From the NCBI GenBank assembly GCA_023434365.1, contig JAEYSV010000019.1, positions 1 to 64,000 of the forward strand: 64,000 nt of DNA, written 5' to 3'. The notes beneath the pieces are model-generated. The model was not told where the DNA came from. It did not search any database and worked only from the letters and a program-made list of their open reading frames with translations. A program made the translations under genes and the position numbers. This DNA comes from Bacillota bacterium (GTDB lineage: Bacteria; Bacillota; Clostridia; Lachnospirales; Lachnospiraceae). Below, in pieces: positions 24,952 to 33,528 of this stretch (the first letter of the stretch is position 1; the number at the start of each line of letters is the position of its first letter).

Positions 24952-25683
24952 ATGTATCGAATAGCTTTATGTGACGATGATAAAAGATTAATGGCACAAA
25001 TGGATTATTTTTTTAAGATGAATACAGATAATGCTGAATTCAAACCATTCATTTATGGGGAGGATTTGTTAGAAGCAATTTACGAGGGAGCACAATTCGA
25101 CATTATCATCATTGGGAATATGTTAAAAAAACTCAATGGAATCATGGTCGCAAAGGAGATTAGAAGACTGGGGATTAAGAGTTATCTGATATTTATAAGC
25201 GGAATCGAATGTTTTTATTATGACGCATTTGAAGTAGAAGCCTTCCGGTTCATGAAAAAGCCGATTGACTGGAAGAAGTTTCGTATTTGCATTCAAATGA
25301 TAATTGAGAAGCTGAATGATAACAATCGATTTTTCTTTTATAAAAAAGATAATATCATATATAAACTACCTATCAAAGACGTGTTGTTTTTTGAGAGTTG
25401 CCGCAGAGTGATTAATATTGTGACCGAAAATGGTACCTCCTCATATTATGACCGTCTTGATTTGGTCGAGGAGTATATTCGCAATAAAAACTTTACGTTC
25501 CTTCGTATACATAAGTCTTATCTTGTCAACAGCTCCAAAATAGAGCAGTATGAATACAGTAAAATTAGGATGCCCGGGGGATTGGAACTTCCAATAAGTG
25601 AAAACAAACGCAATATCGTGCGCAATGAATATATGGAGTTTATTGATAATTACGTATGCGGCTACGGTACGCATACGAGGTAA
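24952..25683 (+). CDS. LytTR-family response regulator with degenerate receiver
   Basis: 243 residues. The N-terminal receiver domain (1-118) has the acidic pocket CDDD at 7-10 and the conserved lysine in FMKKP. The position of the phosphoacceptor aspartate is Gly55 (DIIIIGNML instead of the usual D-x-x-x-x-D-x-x-M). The C-terminal LytTR DNA-binding domain (about 130-235) has VLFFESCRRVINIVTENG, FLRIHKSYLVNSSKIEQY and LPISENKRN. No histidine kinase is encoded nearby. It probably binds DNA without classical phosphorylation control; targets unknown. Confidence 0.85.
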   Translation: MYRIALCDDDKRLMAQMDYFFKMNTDNAEFKPFIYGEDLLEAIYEGAQFDIIIIGNMLKKLNGIMVAKEIRRLGIKSYLIFISGIECFYYDAFEVEAFRFMKKPIDWKKFRICIQMIIEKLNDNNRFFFYKKDNIIYKLPIKDVLFFESCRRVINIVTENGTSSYYDRLDLVEEYIRNKNFTFLRIHKSYLVNSSKIEQYEYSKIRMPGGLELPISENKRNIVRNEYMEFIDNYVCGYGTHTR

Positions 25684-25753
25684 TCGAACTAGTAGAATAA
25701 GTAAGATTGTGGTATACTATCATAGAAATGTCATAAGGAAAGGACGATAATCT

Positions 25754-27559
25754 ATGAGTGAACCTACCAGAAACAAAAAAAGACAGGAGATCGCGGAGGA
25801 ATTCAAATGGGCGATTACTGATATGTACGCTTCGGACGAGCTCTGGGAGAACGAGTATCATCAGATCCAGGAAAATATAACAAAATTAGAACAATATGAA
25901 GGGAAGTTGTTACAGTCTGCTTCTATGCTTTATGAGTATCTTCAGCTTCAGGATGCAACGAATCTATTGTTTGAACGTGTTTATGTCTATGCCAATCAGA
26001 AGTATCATGAAGATACCACGAACGCAACCTATCAGAAATTATCTGATATGGCAGGGAACTTAGGTGTCAAACTAAGCAGTGCCACTTCCTATGCAGTACC
26101 TGAGTTAATGAAAAGCTCTATGGAACAGATTAAAGAGTTTGTAAATGAAGTTCCGGAGCTTAGCCTCTATGGAAGATATTATGAAATCTTGTTCCGTAAG
26201 AAAGAACATATTTTATCGGATAAGGAAGAGAAGATTCTTGCGATGGCCGGAGAAGTAGCGGAAGCGCCAAGTACCATTTTCTCGATGTTTAACAATGCAG
26301 ACGTCAAATTTGACATTATTAAGGATGAAGAGGGTAATGATGTTGAATTAACTCACTCCAATTATTCCTTATTTATTCAGAGTAAGGACCGTGAAGTTAG
26401 AAAAAATGCATTTAACGCCATGTATGCACAGTACATTAAGTATCGTAATACGCTTGCCAATATGTTTTCATCGAACTTAAAGCAGGAGAATTTTTTTGCG
26501 ACGGTTCGCAAATACCCATCTACGATGGCAAAGGAACTGGATGGAGGCAATATTCCAATCAGTGTATATGACAATCTGTTAGAAGCAGTACACGAGCGTT
26601 TGCCATTATTACATCGTTATGTGACGCTACGCAAGAAAATCCTTCGCGTTGATGAGCTGCATATGTATGATCTATACACTCCGATGGTGGGCGAGATTGA
26701 GATGAAGATTCCTTATGAGGAAGCCAAAGAAATTGTAGCCAAAGCGTTAACTCCACTTGGTGCAGAGTATGCTGAGATTTTAGAAGAGGGGTTTACAAAG
26801 CGTTGGATCGATGTCTATGAGAATGAAGGCAAACGTAGTGGTGCATATTCCTGGGGAGCCTTTGGAACACATCCTTATGTATTATTAAATTATCAGAATA
26901 ACCTGAATAATATGTTTACACTGGCACATGAGATGGGGCATGCAATTCATAGTTATTATTCCGACCGGGAACAACCATTTATCTATGCTGGTTATAAAAT
27001 CTTTGTTGCTGAAGTGGCCTCCACTTGCAACGAAGCGCTGTTGATGCATTATATGTTAAAAGAGACGACCGATACATCCAAACGGGCTTATCTCATTAAC
27101 TATTATCTGGAGCAGTTTAGAACGACCTTATATCGTCAGACGATGTTTGCTGAATTTGAAAAGATTACGCATCAAATGGTTGCCAACAATGAGCCTCTGA
27201 CTGCCGATGCGCTTGGTGAGATTTACCGTAGTCTGAATCAGAAGTATTTTGGACCAGATCTGTTAATTGATGATGAGATTGCCATGGAATGGGCTAGAAT
27301 TCCTCATTTTTATAATGCGTTCTATGTGTATCAATATGCGACCGGATACTCTGCAGCAGTTGCGTTATCCACACGAATCTTAAATGAGGGCGAAGCAGCG
27401 CTTAACGATTACCTCGGATTCTTACAAGGCGGCAACTCCAAAGACCCAATTGATTTGCTAAAGGGTGCCGGAGTAGATATGACAACCAAAGAGCCGGTAT
27501 TACAGGCATTGCAGGTATTTGAAGAGTTATTAGATGAAATTGAGAATTTGTTGGCATAG
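25754..27559 (+). CDS. pepF: Oligoendopeptidase F (M3 family)
   Basis: 601 residues, the typical PepF length. Cytosolic zinc metallopeptidase that cuts oligopeptides. The zinc site HEMGH (392-396) lies in TLAHEMGHAIHSYYS, with the third ligand expected in EVASTCNEALL downstream. The N-terminal helical domain (FKWAITDMYASDELWENEY) is typical. AAGGAAAGGA precedes the ATG. A bidirectional terminator separates it from the convergent tmcAL gene. Confidence 0.94.
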   Translation: MSEPTRNKKRQEIAEEFKWAITDMYASDELWENEYHQIQENITKLEQYEGKLLQSASMLYEYLQLQDATNLLFERVYVYANQKYHEDTTNATYQKLSDMAGNLGVKLSSATSYAVPELMKSSMEQIKEFVNEVPELSLYGRYYEILFRKKEHILSDKEEKILAMAGEVAEAPSTIFSMFNNADVKFDIIKDEEGNDVELTHSNYSLFIQSKDREVRKNAFNAMYAQYIKYRNTLANMFSSNLKQENFFATVRKYPSTMAKELDGGNIPISVYDNLLEAVHERLPLLHRYVTLRKKILRVDELHMYDLYTPMVGEIEMKIPYEEAKEIVAKALTPLGAEYAEILEEGFTKRWIDVYENEGKRSGAYSWGAFGTHPYVLLNYQNNLNNMFTLAHEMGHAIHSYYSDREQPFIYAGYKIFVAEVASTCNEALLMHYMLKETTDTSKRAYLINYYLEQFRTTLYRQTMFAEFEKITHQMVANNEPLTADALGEIYRSLNQKYFGPDLLIDDEIAMEWARIPHFYNAFYVYQYATGYSAAVALSTRILNEGEAALNDYLGFLQGGNSKDPIDLLKGAGVDMTTKEPVLQALQVFEELLDEIENLLA

Positions 27560-27605
27560 ATTCGTAAAATGTATTAATTACCACGTTGTAATGGTATTAA
27601 TAATC

Positions 27606-27667
27606 AAAAAGGTAGGAGGCTCGCGCAATAGCTAAATTTAGTTATAGCGCGAGTTTCCTACCTTTTT
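27606..27667. terminator. Bidirectional terminator between pepF and tmcAL
   Basis: GGTAGGAGGCTCGCGC (27611-27626) pairs with GCGCGAGTTTCCTACC (27647-27662); the two central G-T pairs are wobbles. An A-run precedes it and a T-run follows, so it serves both convergent genes. The inner loop is itself palindromic. Confidence 0.92.
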
Positions 27668-28962
27668 TATATTATAATCGGCCCACTTCGGTATTCATCC
27701 GCCAGGCGTGTTTGATATTGATGATACACCATTTGCTGATACAGATGAGTTGCCTTCAGCTCCTTATCAAAAAGGGAGAACGTTAAGGGGTCAAGTAATT
27801 GCCGAGCATCGGCTACCTTGGTGATCAGTGTGTTTTGTACAAGCTTGTTAGACTTTCGTATTAATAATGCCGCCTCTTTCTTTAAACCTAACACTCTGGC
27901 ATATGGGGTAATAAGTGGTGAGCTAGTCAAGTAGTCTAGATCGGACTTATGAATGTCAAGGAGGGTATGAAGAAGCATGCGATAGATTCTAGTTAAGGTG
28001 ATGTCTTTGCTCTTGATTTTCATGGCCAGATCCTGATAGGAGGTAAAGTGACTTAAGTGTTTTTTGATCTTATTGGCAAAGTCTTCGGTCACATCCAGGT
28101 AGTTCGTTAACTCCTCGGTGGACTGATAAAGTAGCTTATAATATAGCAGGCTTGAGAAATCATTTTCCGTGATGGGTCCTTTATGATGCAGGGCTTCTTT
28201 TAATTGAGGGAACACGGCTGGAGGCACACTGTGGCCATAGTCTGCTAAGGATTTATCCTGATGGATGCTACCTCGGATAGCGGTGGCACTGGAGATGGCT
28301 CCGTTAATTTCACTACTATGATAGTGCGCATTGATTCTCGTTATTGTAACTGGAGTAATCGAAGAGTTAAGTCGCTTCAGTGCTTTTATATATTCGATTC
28401 CCAGGATATTGTTTGGCGAATTCAAAAGTTTGGTATAATCTGTTTCGTTCTTATCGGTATCGTTGTCATCTGTTATGTTCTCATCCGCCTCGTTCTCTTT
28501 CTTATTGTTAAGGAGGGAGAGAAGAGCTGTAGTTCTTGCAGTCGGAAAGGAGTCACCGGCTTTTAGGCGAGTGGCAAGCGCTTCCTTATAAGTTACTGGT
28601 TCATTTGCTAAGATCTCGGCAATCTCATCAAGTACCGTGATATCGCCACATTCACTTCCAAAGCAGATGGAATCAATACAGCCAAGATTATTTAAGACAG
28701 ACACTGCGCCTAGTGCAAAGTATTCCGCGCTCGCGGTGGCATAATACATGGGTAGCTCCAGTACCAGATCGGCGCCGCAAGATAGAGCCATCTGGGTCCT
28801 GGTATATTTGTCAAAGATAGCAGGGGCTCCGCGTTGCACAAAGTTACCGCTCATTACCACAACGACATAATCCGCTCCGGTGAGTTCTTTCGCTTTATTG
28901 ATATGATATAGATGACCATTGTGAAATGGATTATATTCCGTAATTAAACCTGTTACTTTCAT
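27667..28962 (-). CDS. tmcAL: tRNA(Met) cytidine acetate ligase TmcAL (YlbM family)
   Basis: 431 residues. Uses acetate and ATP to make N4-acetylcytidine at the wobble position of elongator tRNA-Met. Motifs: GLITEYNPFHNGHLYHI with the nucleotidyl-transfer HxGH, MSGNFVQRGAPAIFDKYTR, LELPMYYATASAEYFA and GSECGD. The start is set at the ATG at 28962, with AGGAG 5 nt upstream; a GTG at 28968 overlaps that site. An acidic Asn/Asp/Glu insertion (about residues 155-180, NKKENEADENITDDND-like) looks like a flexible linker peculiar to this strain or genus. Confidence 0.9.
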   Translation of the reverse strand: MKVTGLITEYNPFHNGHLYHINKAKELTGADYVVVVMSGNFVQRGAPAIFDKYTRTQMALSCGADLVLELPMYYATASAEYFALGAVSVLNNLGCIDSICFGSECGDITVLDEIAEILANEPVTYKEALATRLKAGDSFPTARTTALLSLLNNKKENEADENITDDNDTDKNETDYTKLLNSPNNILGIEYIKALKRLNSSITPVTITRINAHYHSSEINGAISSATAIRGSIHQDKSLADYGHSVPPAVFPQLKEALHHKGPITENDFSSLLYYKLLYQSTEELTNYLDVTEDFANKIKKHLSHFTSYQDLAMKIKSKDITLTRIYRMLLHTLLDIHKSDLDYLTSSPLITPYARVLGLKKEAALLIRKSNKLVQNTLITKVADARQLLDPLTFSLFDKELKATHLYQQMVYHQYQTRLADEYRSGPIII

Positions 28963-29190
28963 AGACACTCCTGTTATAATACATAATTGGGACAGCGGCG
29001 CATAAGTTAAGCGGATGCATCACTGCTTGGCCGTATACTAACTCTATCTTATAGAAGATTGCATAAATAGTCAAATATTTATCACATTTATGAATTCTTG
29101 CTTGCATTAATTGGAATAGTAGTATAAAATACAGAAAATAATATTTGCCATTGAATTGATGGTGTACATATGGATACAGGAGGAATTTCA

Positions 29191-30477
29191 ATGACAGCGT
29201 TAAAGGATATGAGTGTTGAGGAATTAATGCAGCTACGTAAAGAGCTACAAAGTGAGTATAAGATGTATCAGGCAAAAGGGCTTCAGCTTGATATGTCAAG
29301 AGGAAAGCCAGACTCTGACCAATTGGATATTGCGATGGAGATGATGAATGTATTAAACAGTGATAGCGATTTAACTTGTGATGATGGTACAGATTGCCGT
29401 AACTATGGGGTACTTGACGGGATTGCAGAAGCCAAAAAGTTAATTGGTGATATGATTGAAGTACCAGCAGACAATTTGATTATCTATGGAAATTCAAGTC
29501 TAAATATTATGTACGATACCGTTTCTCGTTCCATGACACATGGAGTGATGGGCAATACACCTTGGTGTAAACTGGATAAAGTAAAGTTCCTATGTCCGGT
29601 TCCTGGTTATGACAGACATTTTGCCATTACTGAATATTTTGGAATCGAGATGATTAACGTTCCAATGACAGAAAATGGTCCAGATATGGATATCGTAGAA
29701 AAACTTGTGAGCGAAGATGAGAGCATTAAGGGAATCTGGTGTGTACCAAAGTACTCCAATCCAGGCGGCATCTCCTATTCAAATGAAACAGTACGTCGTT
29801 TTGCCAGATTAAAACCTGCTGCAAAAGACTTCCGTATTTACTGGGATAATGCGTATGGGGTACATCATTTGTATGAGGATGACCAGGATTACCTGATTGA
29901 GATTATCGCAGAGTGTAAGAGAGCGGGTAACCCAGATATGGTTTACAAATTCTGTTCCACCTCCAAAGTAAGCTTCCCAGGCTCTGGTGTTGCTGCGATT
30001 GCAACCAGTGCCAATAACTTAGTGGATATCAAAAAGCAGCTGGGCATTCAGACAATAGGTCATGATAAAGTGAATCAGCTTCGTCATGTTCGTTTCTATA
30101 AAGACATTAACGGACTAATAAAGCACATGATGAAACATGCAGATATCGTTCGTCCAAAGTTTGAAGCGGTATTAGACATCTTAGAAGAGGGTCTTGGCGG
30201 GTTAGAGATTGGTTCTTGGTCTAAGCCAAAAGGCGGCTACTTTATTTCCTTTGATACGTTAGATGGTTGTGCCAAAGATGTTGTCGCAAAAGCGAAAAAA
30301 GCTGGTGTTACGATGACTCCTGCTGGAGCGACCTATCCATATGGTAAAGACCCACACGATAGCAACATTCGTATTGCACCAACCTATCCTTGTCTTGAGG
30401 ATCTGATACTGGCTACCAAGTTATTCGTGCTTTGTGTGAAGTTAGTAAGCGTTGATAAGATTTTGGAAGCTAAATAA
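29191..30477 (+). CDS. PLP-dependent class I/II aminotransferase (PF12897-type)
   Basis: 428 residues from the ATG at 29191, preceded by AGGAGG; the ATG at 29170 lies upstream of that site. Fold-type I transferase: NYGVLDGIAEAKKLIGD, IIYGNSSLNIMYD, the PLP-ring Asp region YWDNAYGVHHL, and the Schiff-base lysine in CSTSKVSFPGSG. The sequence resembles the aspartate-aminotransferase subgroup related to the MocR effector domain, without a DNA-binding domain. The exact amino donor cannot be read from sequence. Monocistronic, with a terminator downstream. Confidence 0.85.
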   Translation: MTALKDMSVEELMQLRKELQSEYKMYQAKGLQLDMSRGKPDSDQLDIAMEMMNVLNSDSDLTCDDGTDCRNYGVLDGIAEAKKLIGDMIEVPADNLIIYGNSSLNIMYDTVSRSMTHGVMGNTPWCKLDKVKFLCPVPGYDRHFAITEYFGIEMINVPMTENGPDMDIVEKLVSEDESIKGIWCVPKYSNPGGISYSNETVRRFARLKPAAKDFRIYWDNAYGVHHLYEDDQDYLIEIIAECKRAGNPDMVYKFCSTSKVSFPGSGVAAIATSANNLVDIKKQLGIQTIGHDKVNQLRHVRFYKDINGLIKHMMKHADIVRPKFEAVLDILEEGLGGLEIGSWSKPKGGYFISFDTLDGCAKDVVAKAKKAGVTMTPAGATYPYGKDPHDSNIRIAPTYPCLEDLILATKLFVLCVKLVSVDKILEAK

Positions 30478-30497
30478 TTGAGTTATAATAAAAAAGT

Positions 30498-30532
30498 AAG
30501 CCGATGGGGTCTTTGGACTCTGTCGGCTTTTA
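30498..30532 (+). terminator. Intrinsic terminator of the aminotransferase gene
   Basis: AAGCCGA (30498-30504) pairs with TCGGCTT (30523-30529), with further GGTC/GACT pairing inside and a TTTTAT tail. Confidence 0.8.
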
Positions 30533-30705
30533 TACATCATGTGATCATAACGAGTCAATCAAGCGATTGCAGGTAGTAATCGATATGGTTCTAATATTCA
30601 CTTAATAATGTTAAGTATATTCTTCTATATAATAAGAAATCAACCGAATTTATGATGGATTCTTAAGTATCAGATGATTGCTTTTTGAAAATAAAGGAGT
30701 ATAAT

Positions 30706-30741
30706 ATGGAAAGTGGTTCGTCGCCACCTATCATTATATAG
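30706..30741 (+). CDS. Leader peptide MESGSSPPIII before the antiporter gene
   Basis: An 11-codon frame with a near-ideal ribosome binding site (AAAGGAG at 30693-30699, 6 nt before the ATG). The peptide is Met-Glu-Ser-Gly-Ser-Ser-Pro-Pro-Ile-Ile-Ile, then TAG. Ten nt after the stop an intrinsic terminator hairpin begins, and the antiporter starts about 40 nt after that. This order (leader ORF, terminator, gene) is that of attenuation or ribosome-stalling control. The Pro-Pro followed by three Ile codons could slow ribosomes. Not confirmed by any conservation data. Confidence 0.5.
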   Translation: MESGSSPPIII

Positions 30742-30750
30742 TCGAGACAA

Positions 30751-30780
30751 AGAAGCCTTGCAAAGAGGTTTCTTTTTATT
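30751..30780 (+). terminator. Possible attenuator terminator before the antiporter
   Basis: AGAAGCCT (30751-30758) pairs with AGGTTTCT (30766-30773, one wobble) around a 7-nt loop, followed by TTTTATTT. Its position between a leader ORF and the antiporter suggests conditional termination. I could not identify an antiterminator by eye. Confidence 0.65.
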
Positions 30781-30818
30781 TGGCTAAATTGACTTAAATG
30801 GAAAACTGGAGGGATAAT

Positions 30819-32012
30819 ATGGAAACATACAAATTTTTGATGGACTTAGCTTTGATATTATTAAGTACGAAATTGTTAGGGATTATATCGAGAAAGTTTA
30901 ATATGCCGCAGGTGGTTGGGGCATTACTTGCCGGATTATTACTTGGCCCGGCGGTGTTGAACATATTGAATGAGACAGAATTCATTCTATCGTTATCAGA
31001 AGTAGGTGTCATTGTTTTGATGTTCACAGCTGGTCTGGAATCAGATATTAGTGAACTAAAGAAAACGGGAAGGTCTTCTTTGATTATTGCTATCATGGGT
31101 GTCATCATTCCACTAATTGGAGGTTTAGGAATTGCCTATCTGTTTAACAAACCGGGAATCATTGAATCTGATGCTTCGGTTAGTTTATTACTTCAGAATA
31201 TATTTGTCGGGGTTATCCTGACTGCGACTTCCGTTAGTATCACGGTGGAAACACTGAAGGAAATGGGGAAGCTCAGTACCGATGTTGGTAATGCCATATT
31301 AGGTGCTGCCATCATCGATGATATTCTAGGGATTATCATATTGACTATCATTACAAGTACTGCTGATTCTAGTGTGAATGTAGTGGTTGTACTACTAAAG
31401 ATTCTAGCGTTCTTCGTATTCTGTGGTATTGTTGGGTTTATCTTTTATAAGGCGTTTAAGTACATTACCGAAAGGTATAAGAAAGACATGAGACGTTATG
31501 TCATATTTGCATTTGTGTTCTGCCTATTGATGTCTTACTGCGCAGAGGTTTTCTTTGGTGTCGCAGACATCACAGGAGCTTATATTGCAGGATTAATTCT
31601 ATCGAATTCAAGTCATTCTAAATACTTAAACGAACGTTTTGAGACAGTATCCTATGTTCTCTTATCACCGATCTTCTTTGCAAGTATCGGATTAAAAGTA
31701 GTGTTACCTACGATGACCACCCAAATCATTCTCTTTGCATTCTTATTGGTAGTCATAGCAATGATCACTAAGATCATCGGCTGCGGGTTAGGTGCAAAGT
31801 TTTGTTCTTTTACAGGAAAAGAGAGTTTTCAGATAGGATGCGGTATGGTTTCGAGAGGAGAAGTGGCACTAATTGTCGCTAGCAAGGGGGCAGCAGTAGG
31901 TCTGATGTCAAGTATTATCTTTGGACCGGTAATTGTAGTGGTGGTTGCCACGACAATCATTTCTCCTATTCTGTTAAAGCTAGCATTCCATGTAAGGAAA
32001 ACAATGATATAA
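30819..32012 (+). CDS. Cation:proton antiporter, CPA2/Kef family
   Basis: 397 residues and about 12-13 transmembrane helices. The start is at the ATG at 30819 (GGAGGG upstream) rather than 30798. Family features: STKLLGIISRKFNMPQVVGALLAGLLLGP, VIVLMFTAGLESDISELKK, AAIIDDILGIIIL containing the paired aspartates of the ion site, and a late GCGMVSRGEVALIVASKGA. It has no C-terminal RCK/TrkA domain, so it resembles NapA-type Na+/H+ antiporters more than full-length KefB/C. Probably exchanges Na+ or K+ for protons in pH or salt homeostasis. Preceded by a leader ORF and terminator. Confidence 0.9.
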   Translation: METYKFLMDLALILLSTKLLGIISRKFNMPQVVGALLAGLLLGPAVLNILNETEFILSLSEVGVIVLMFTAGLESDISELKKTGRSSLIIAIMGVIIPLIGGLGIAYLFNKPGIIESDASVSLLLQNIFVGVILTATSVSITVETLKEMGKLSTDVGNAILGAAIIDDILGIIILTIITSTADSSVNVVVVLLKILAFFVFCGIVGFIFYKAFKYITERYKKDMRRYVIFAFVFCLLMSYCAEVFFGVADITGAYIAGLILSNSSHSKYLNERFETVSYVLLSPIFFASIGLKVVLPTMTTQIILFAFLLVVIAMITKIIGCGLGAKFCSFTGKESFQIGCGMVSRGEVALIVASKGAAVGLMSSIIFGPVIVVVVATTIISPILLKLAFHVRKTMI

Positions 32013-32030
32013 TTACAACGATAATAAATG

Positions 32031-32073
32031 ACTCTGCTCAATCACATAAAACGTATTGAGTAGAGTTTTTTTT
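32031..32073 (+). terminator. Intrinsic terminator of the antiporter gene
   Basis: ACTCTGCTCAAT (32031-32042) pairs with ATTGAGTAGAGT (32055-32066, one wobble), followed by seven Ts. Confidence 0.9.
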
Positions 32074-32153
32074 GATATATTACAAAAAATTATTTGCAAT
32101 GACAGAATGTGTCTAAGTATAATGTCATAATAAGATGGAAACGGAGTGATAAG

Positions 32154-33113
32154 ATGGAAAAAAAGGAAATGGGAGACAAAAATGGTAGGGTACTTGGGCT
32201 TTACACCAGGTTGTTACAGGGGGATACCATTAATAAAGCAGGGGAGTCAGTAAGATACGGCGTCAGTGAACGAAGTATCCAAAGAGATATTGATGATATT
32301 AGGGAGTTTCTAGATAAAAACTCCGTTGAAAGCGGAGAGATGAATACCGTAATTTATGATCACGTGCTGCAAGGTTACCGATTAGAAAAGGTAGCCAAGA
32401 ACATGTTATCCAATGGCGAAGTCTTAGGACTGTGTAAAATACTACTCGATAGCAGAGCTTTTAATAAGAAGGAACTAATGCCAATGATTGATCATCTGCT
32501 TGAATGTTGTGTTCCATCAGCGAATCGAAAATTACTAAAAGAGCTGATTGCCAATGAAACATATCACTACGTGGAATTGCAGCACGGGTCCGCAATTACC
32601 GGCAGACTATGGGACATTGGTCTGGCAATCAAGGAGTGCCAATGTATTGAGGTAAAGTATATCAAAGTAAAGGACCAAAGTATGGTAACTCGCAAGCTTA
32701 AACCAGTTGGGATGATGTTTTCAGAATTTTACTTTTATCTGGCAGCTTACATCGTTGATAGCAAGAAGGAAACAGAAGTGGATGGGTTCAATGATTATCC
32801 GACCATCTATCGAATGGATCGAATCGCAGACTATACGATACTGAAGGAGCACTTTAAGATTCCTTATAAAGAGCGGTTTGAAGAAGGGGAGTTTCGAAAA
32901 CGAGTACAGTTTATGTATAGCGGCAAATTGAGGCGAATCAAGTTTTGGTACACCGGTTATGACATTGATGCAATCCTTGACAGGCTGCCAACCGCCAATG
33001 TCTTAACAAAGGATAATAATGGGTGGATGGTACAGGCAGAAGTGTATGGGAGTGGTATCGATATGTGGCTCAGAAGTCAGGGGGATTATGTGAAAGTGAT
33101 TGAAGAAAAGTAA
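32154..33113 (+). CDS. WYL-domain transcriptional regulator
   Basis: 319 residues from the ATG at 32154 (GGAGTG upstream); a longer frame from 32109 lacks a site. The N-terminus is a winged helix (VLGLYTRLLQGDTINKAG and YGVSERSIQRDIDDIREFL). The middle and C-terminal parts are the WYL domain and its extension (ALKE-like AIKECQCIEVKY, RKLKPVGMMFSEFYFYLAAY, and IYRMDRI). Such regulators sense small ligands, nucleotides or DNA ends. It lies upstream of the surface-polysaccharide region but is separated by 415 nt and its own transcription unit. Confidence 0.85.
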   Translation: MEKKEMGDKNGRVLGLYTRLLQGDTINKAGESVRYGVSERSIQRDIDDIREFLDKNSVESGEMNTVIYDHVLQGYRLEKVAKNMLSNGEVLGLCKILLDSRAFNKKELMPMIDHLLECCVPSANRKLLKELIANETYHYVELQHGSAITGRLWDIGLAIKECQCIEVKYIKVKDQSMVTRKLKPVGMMFSEFYFYLAAYIVDSKKETEVDGFNDYPTIYRMDRIADYTILKEHFKIPYKERFEEGEFRKRVQFMYSGKLRRIKFWYTGYDIDAILDRLPTANVLTKDNNGWMVQAEVYGSGIDMWLRSQGDYVKVIEEK

Positions 33114-33528
33114 TAATTTTACATAGCATTTTTTTAATCATATACTACTTTGGGAAAAATGAAAAATCTTGCGAATAAAGCTGGATTTATCTGACTAATT
33201 TAGGAACTAGATTGCAGAAGCCAACAAATATCGGGGATTGGCGCATTTGACTCAATAGTAAAATAATGTAAATGGTAAGTAAAGATACTAAATTTACAAT
33301 AAAAGGTAATCAATAAATACTATTTATAGTAGAATAGAATGTAAAAAAATGCATGGGAATCGCAAAATTATTACATTTATAGGATATTCTCATAATAAAT
33401 TCACCAAATTCTACCTAGATTGTTAAAAATTCTTCAAAATAAATGACAAAATTTTCATCTAATAGTTGAATATGGCAACGCATTAAAGTATAATTATTTA
33501 TGATAATTAAGGAAAGGAAAGTGAGAGC
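33114..33528. other. AT-rich intergenic region before the Ig-like protein gene
   Basis: 415 nt, very AT-rich, with no credible frame. It contains the promoter at 33466-33494 and several A/T tracts. No inverted repeat strong enough to report. Confidence 0.5.
33466..33494 (+). promoter_or_regulatory. Sigma-A promoter of the Ig-like protein gene
   Basis: TTGAAT (33466-33471), a 17-nt spacer, TATAAT (33489-33494), 34 nt before the start codon. Confidence 0.75.
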
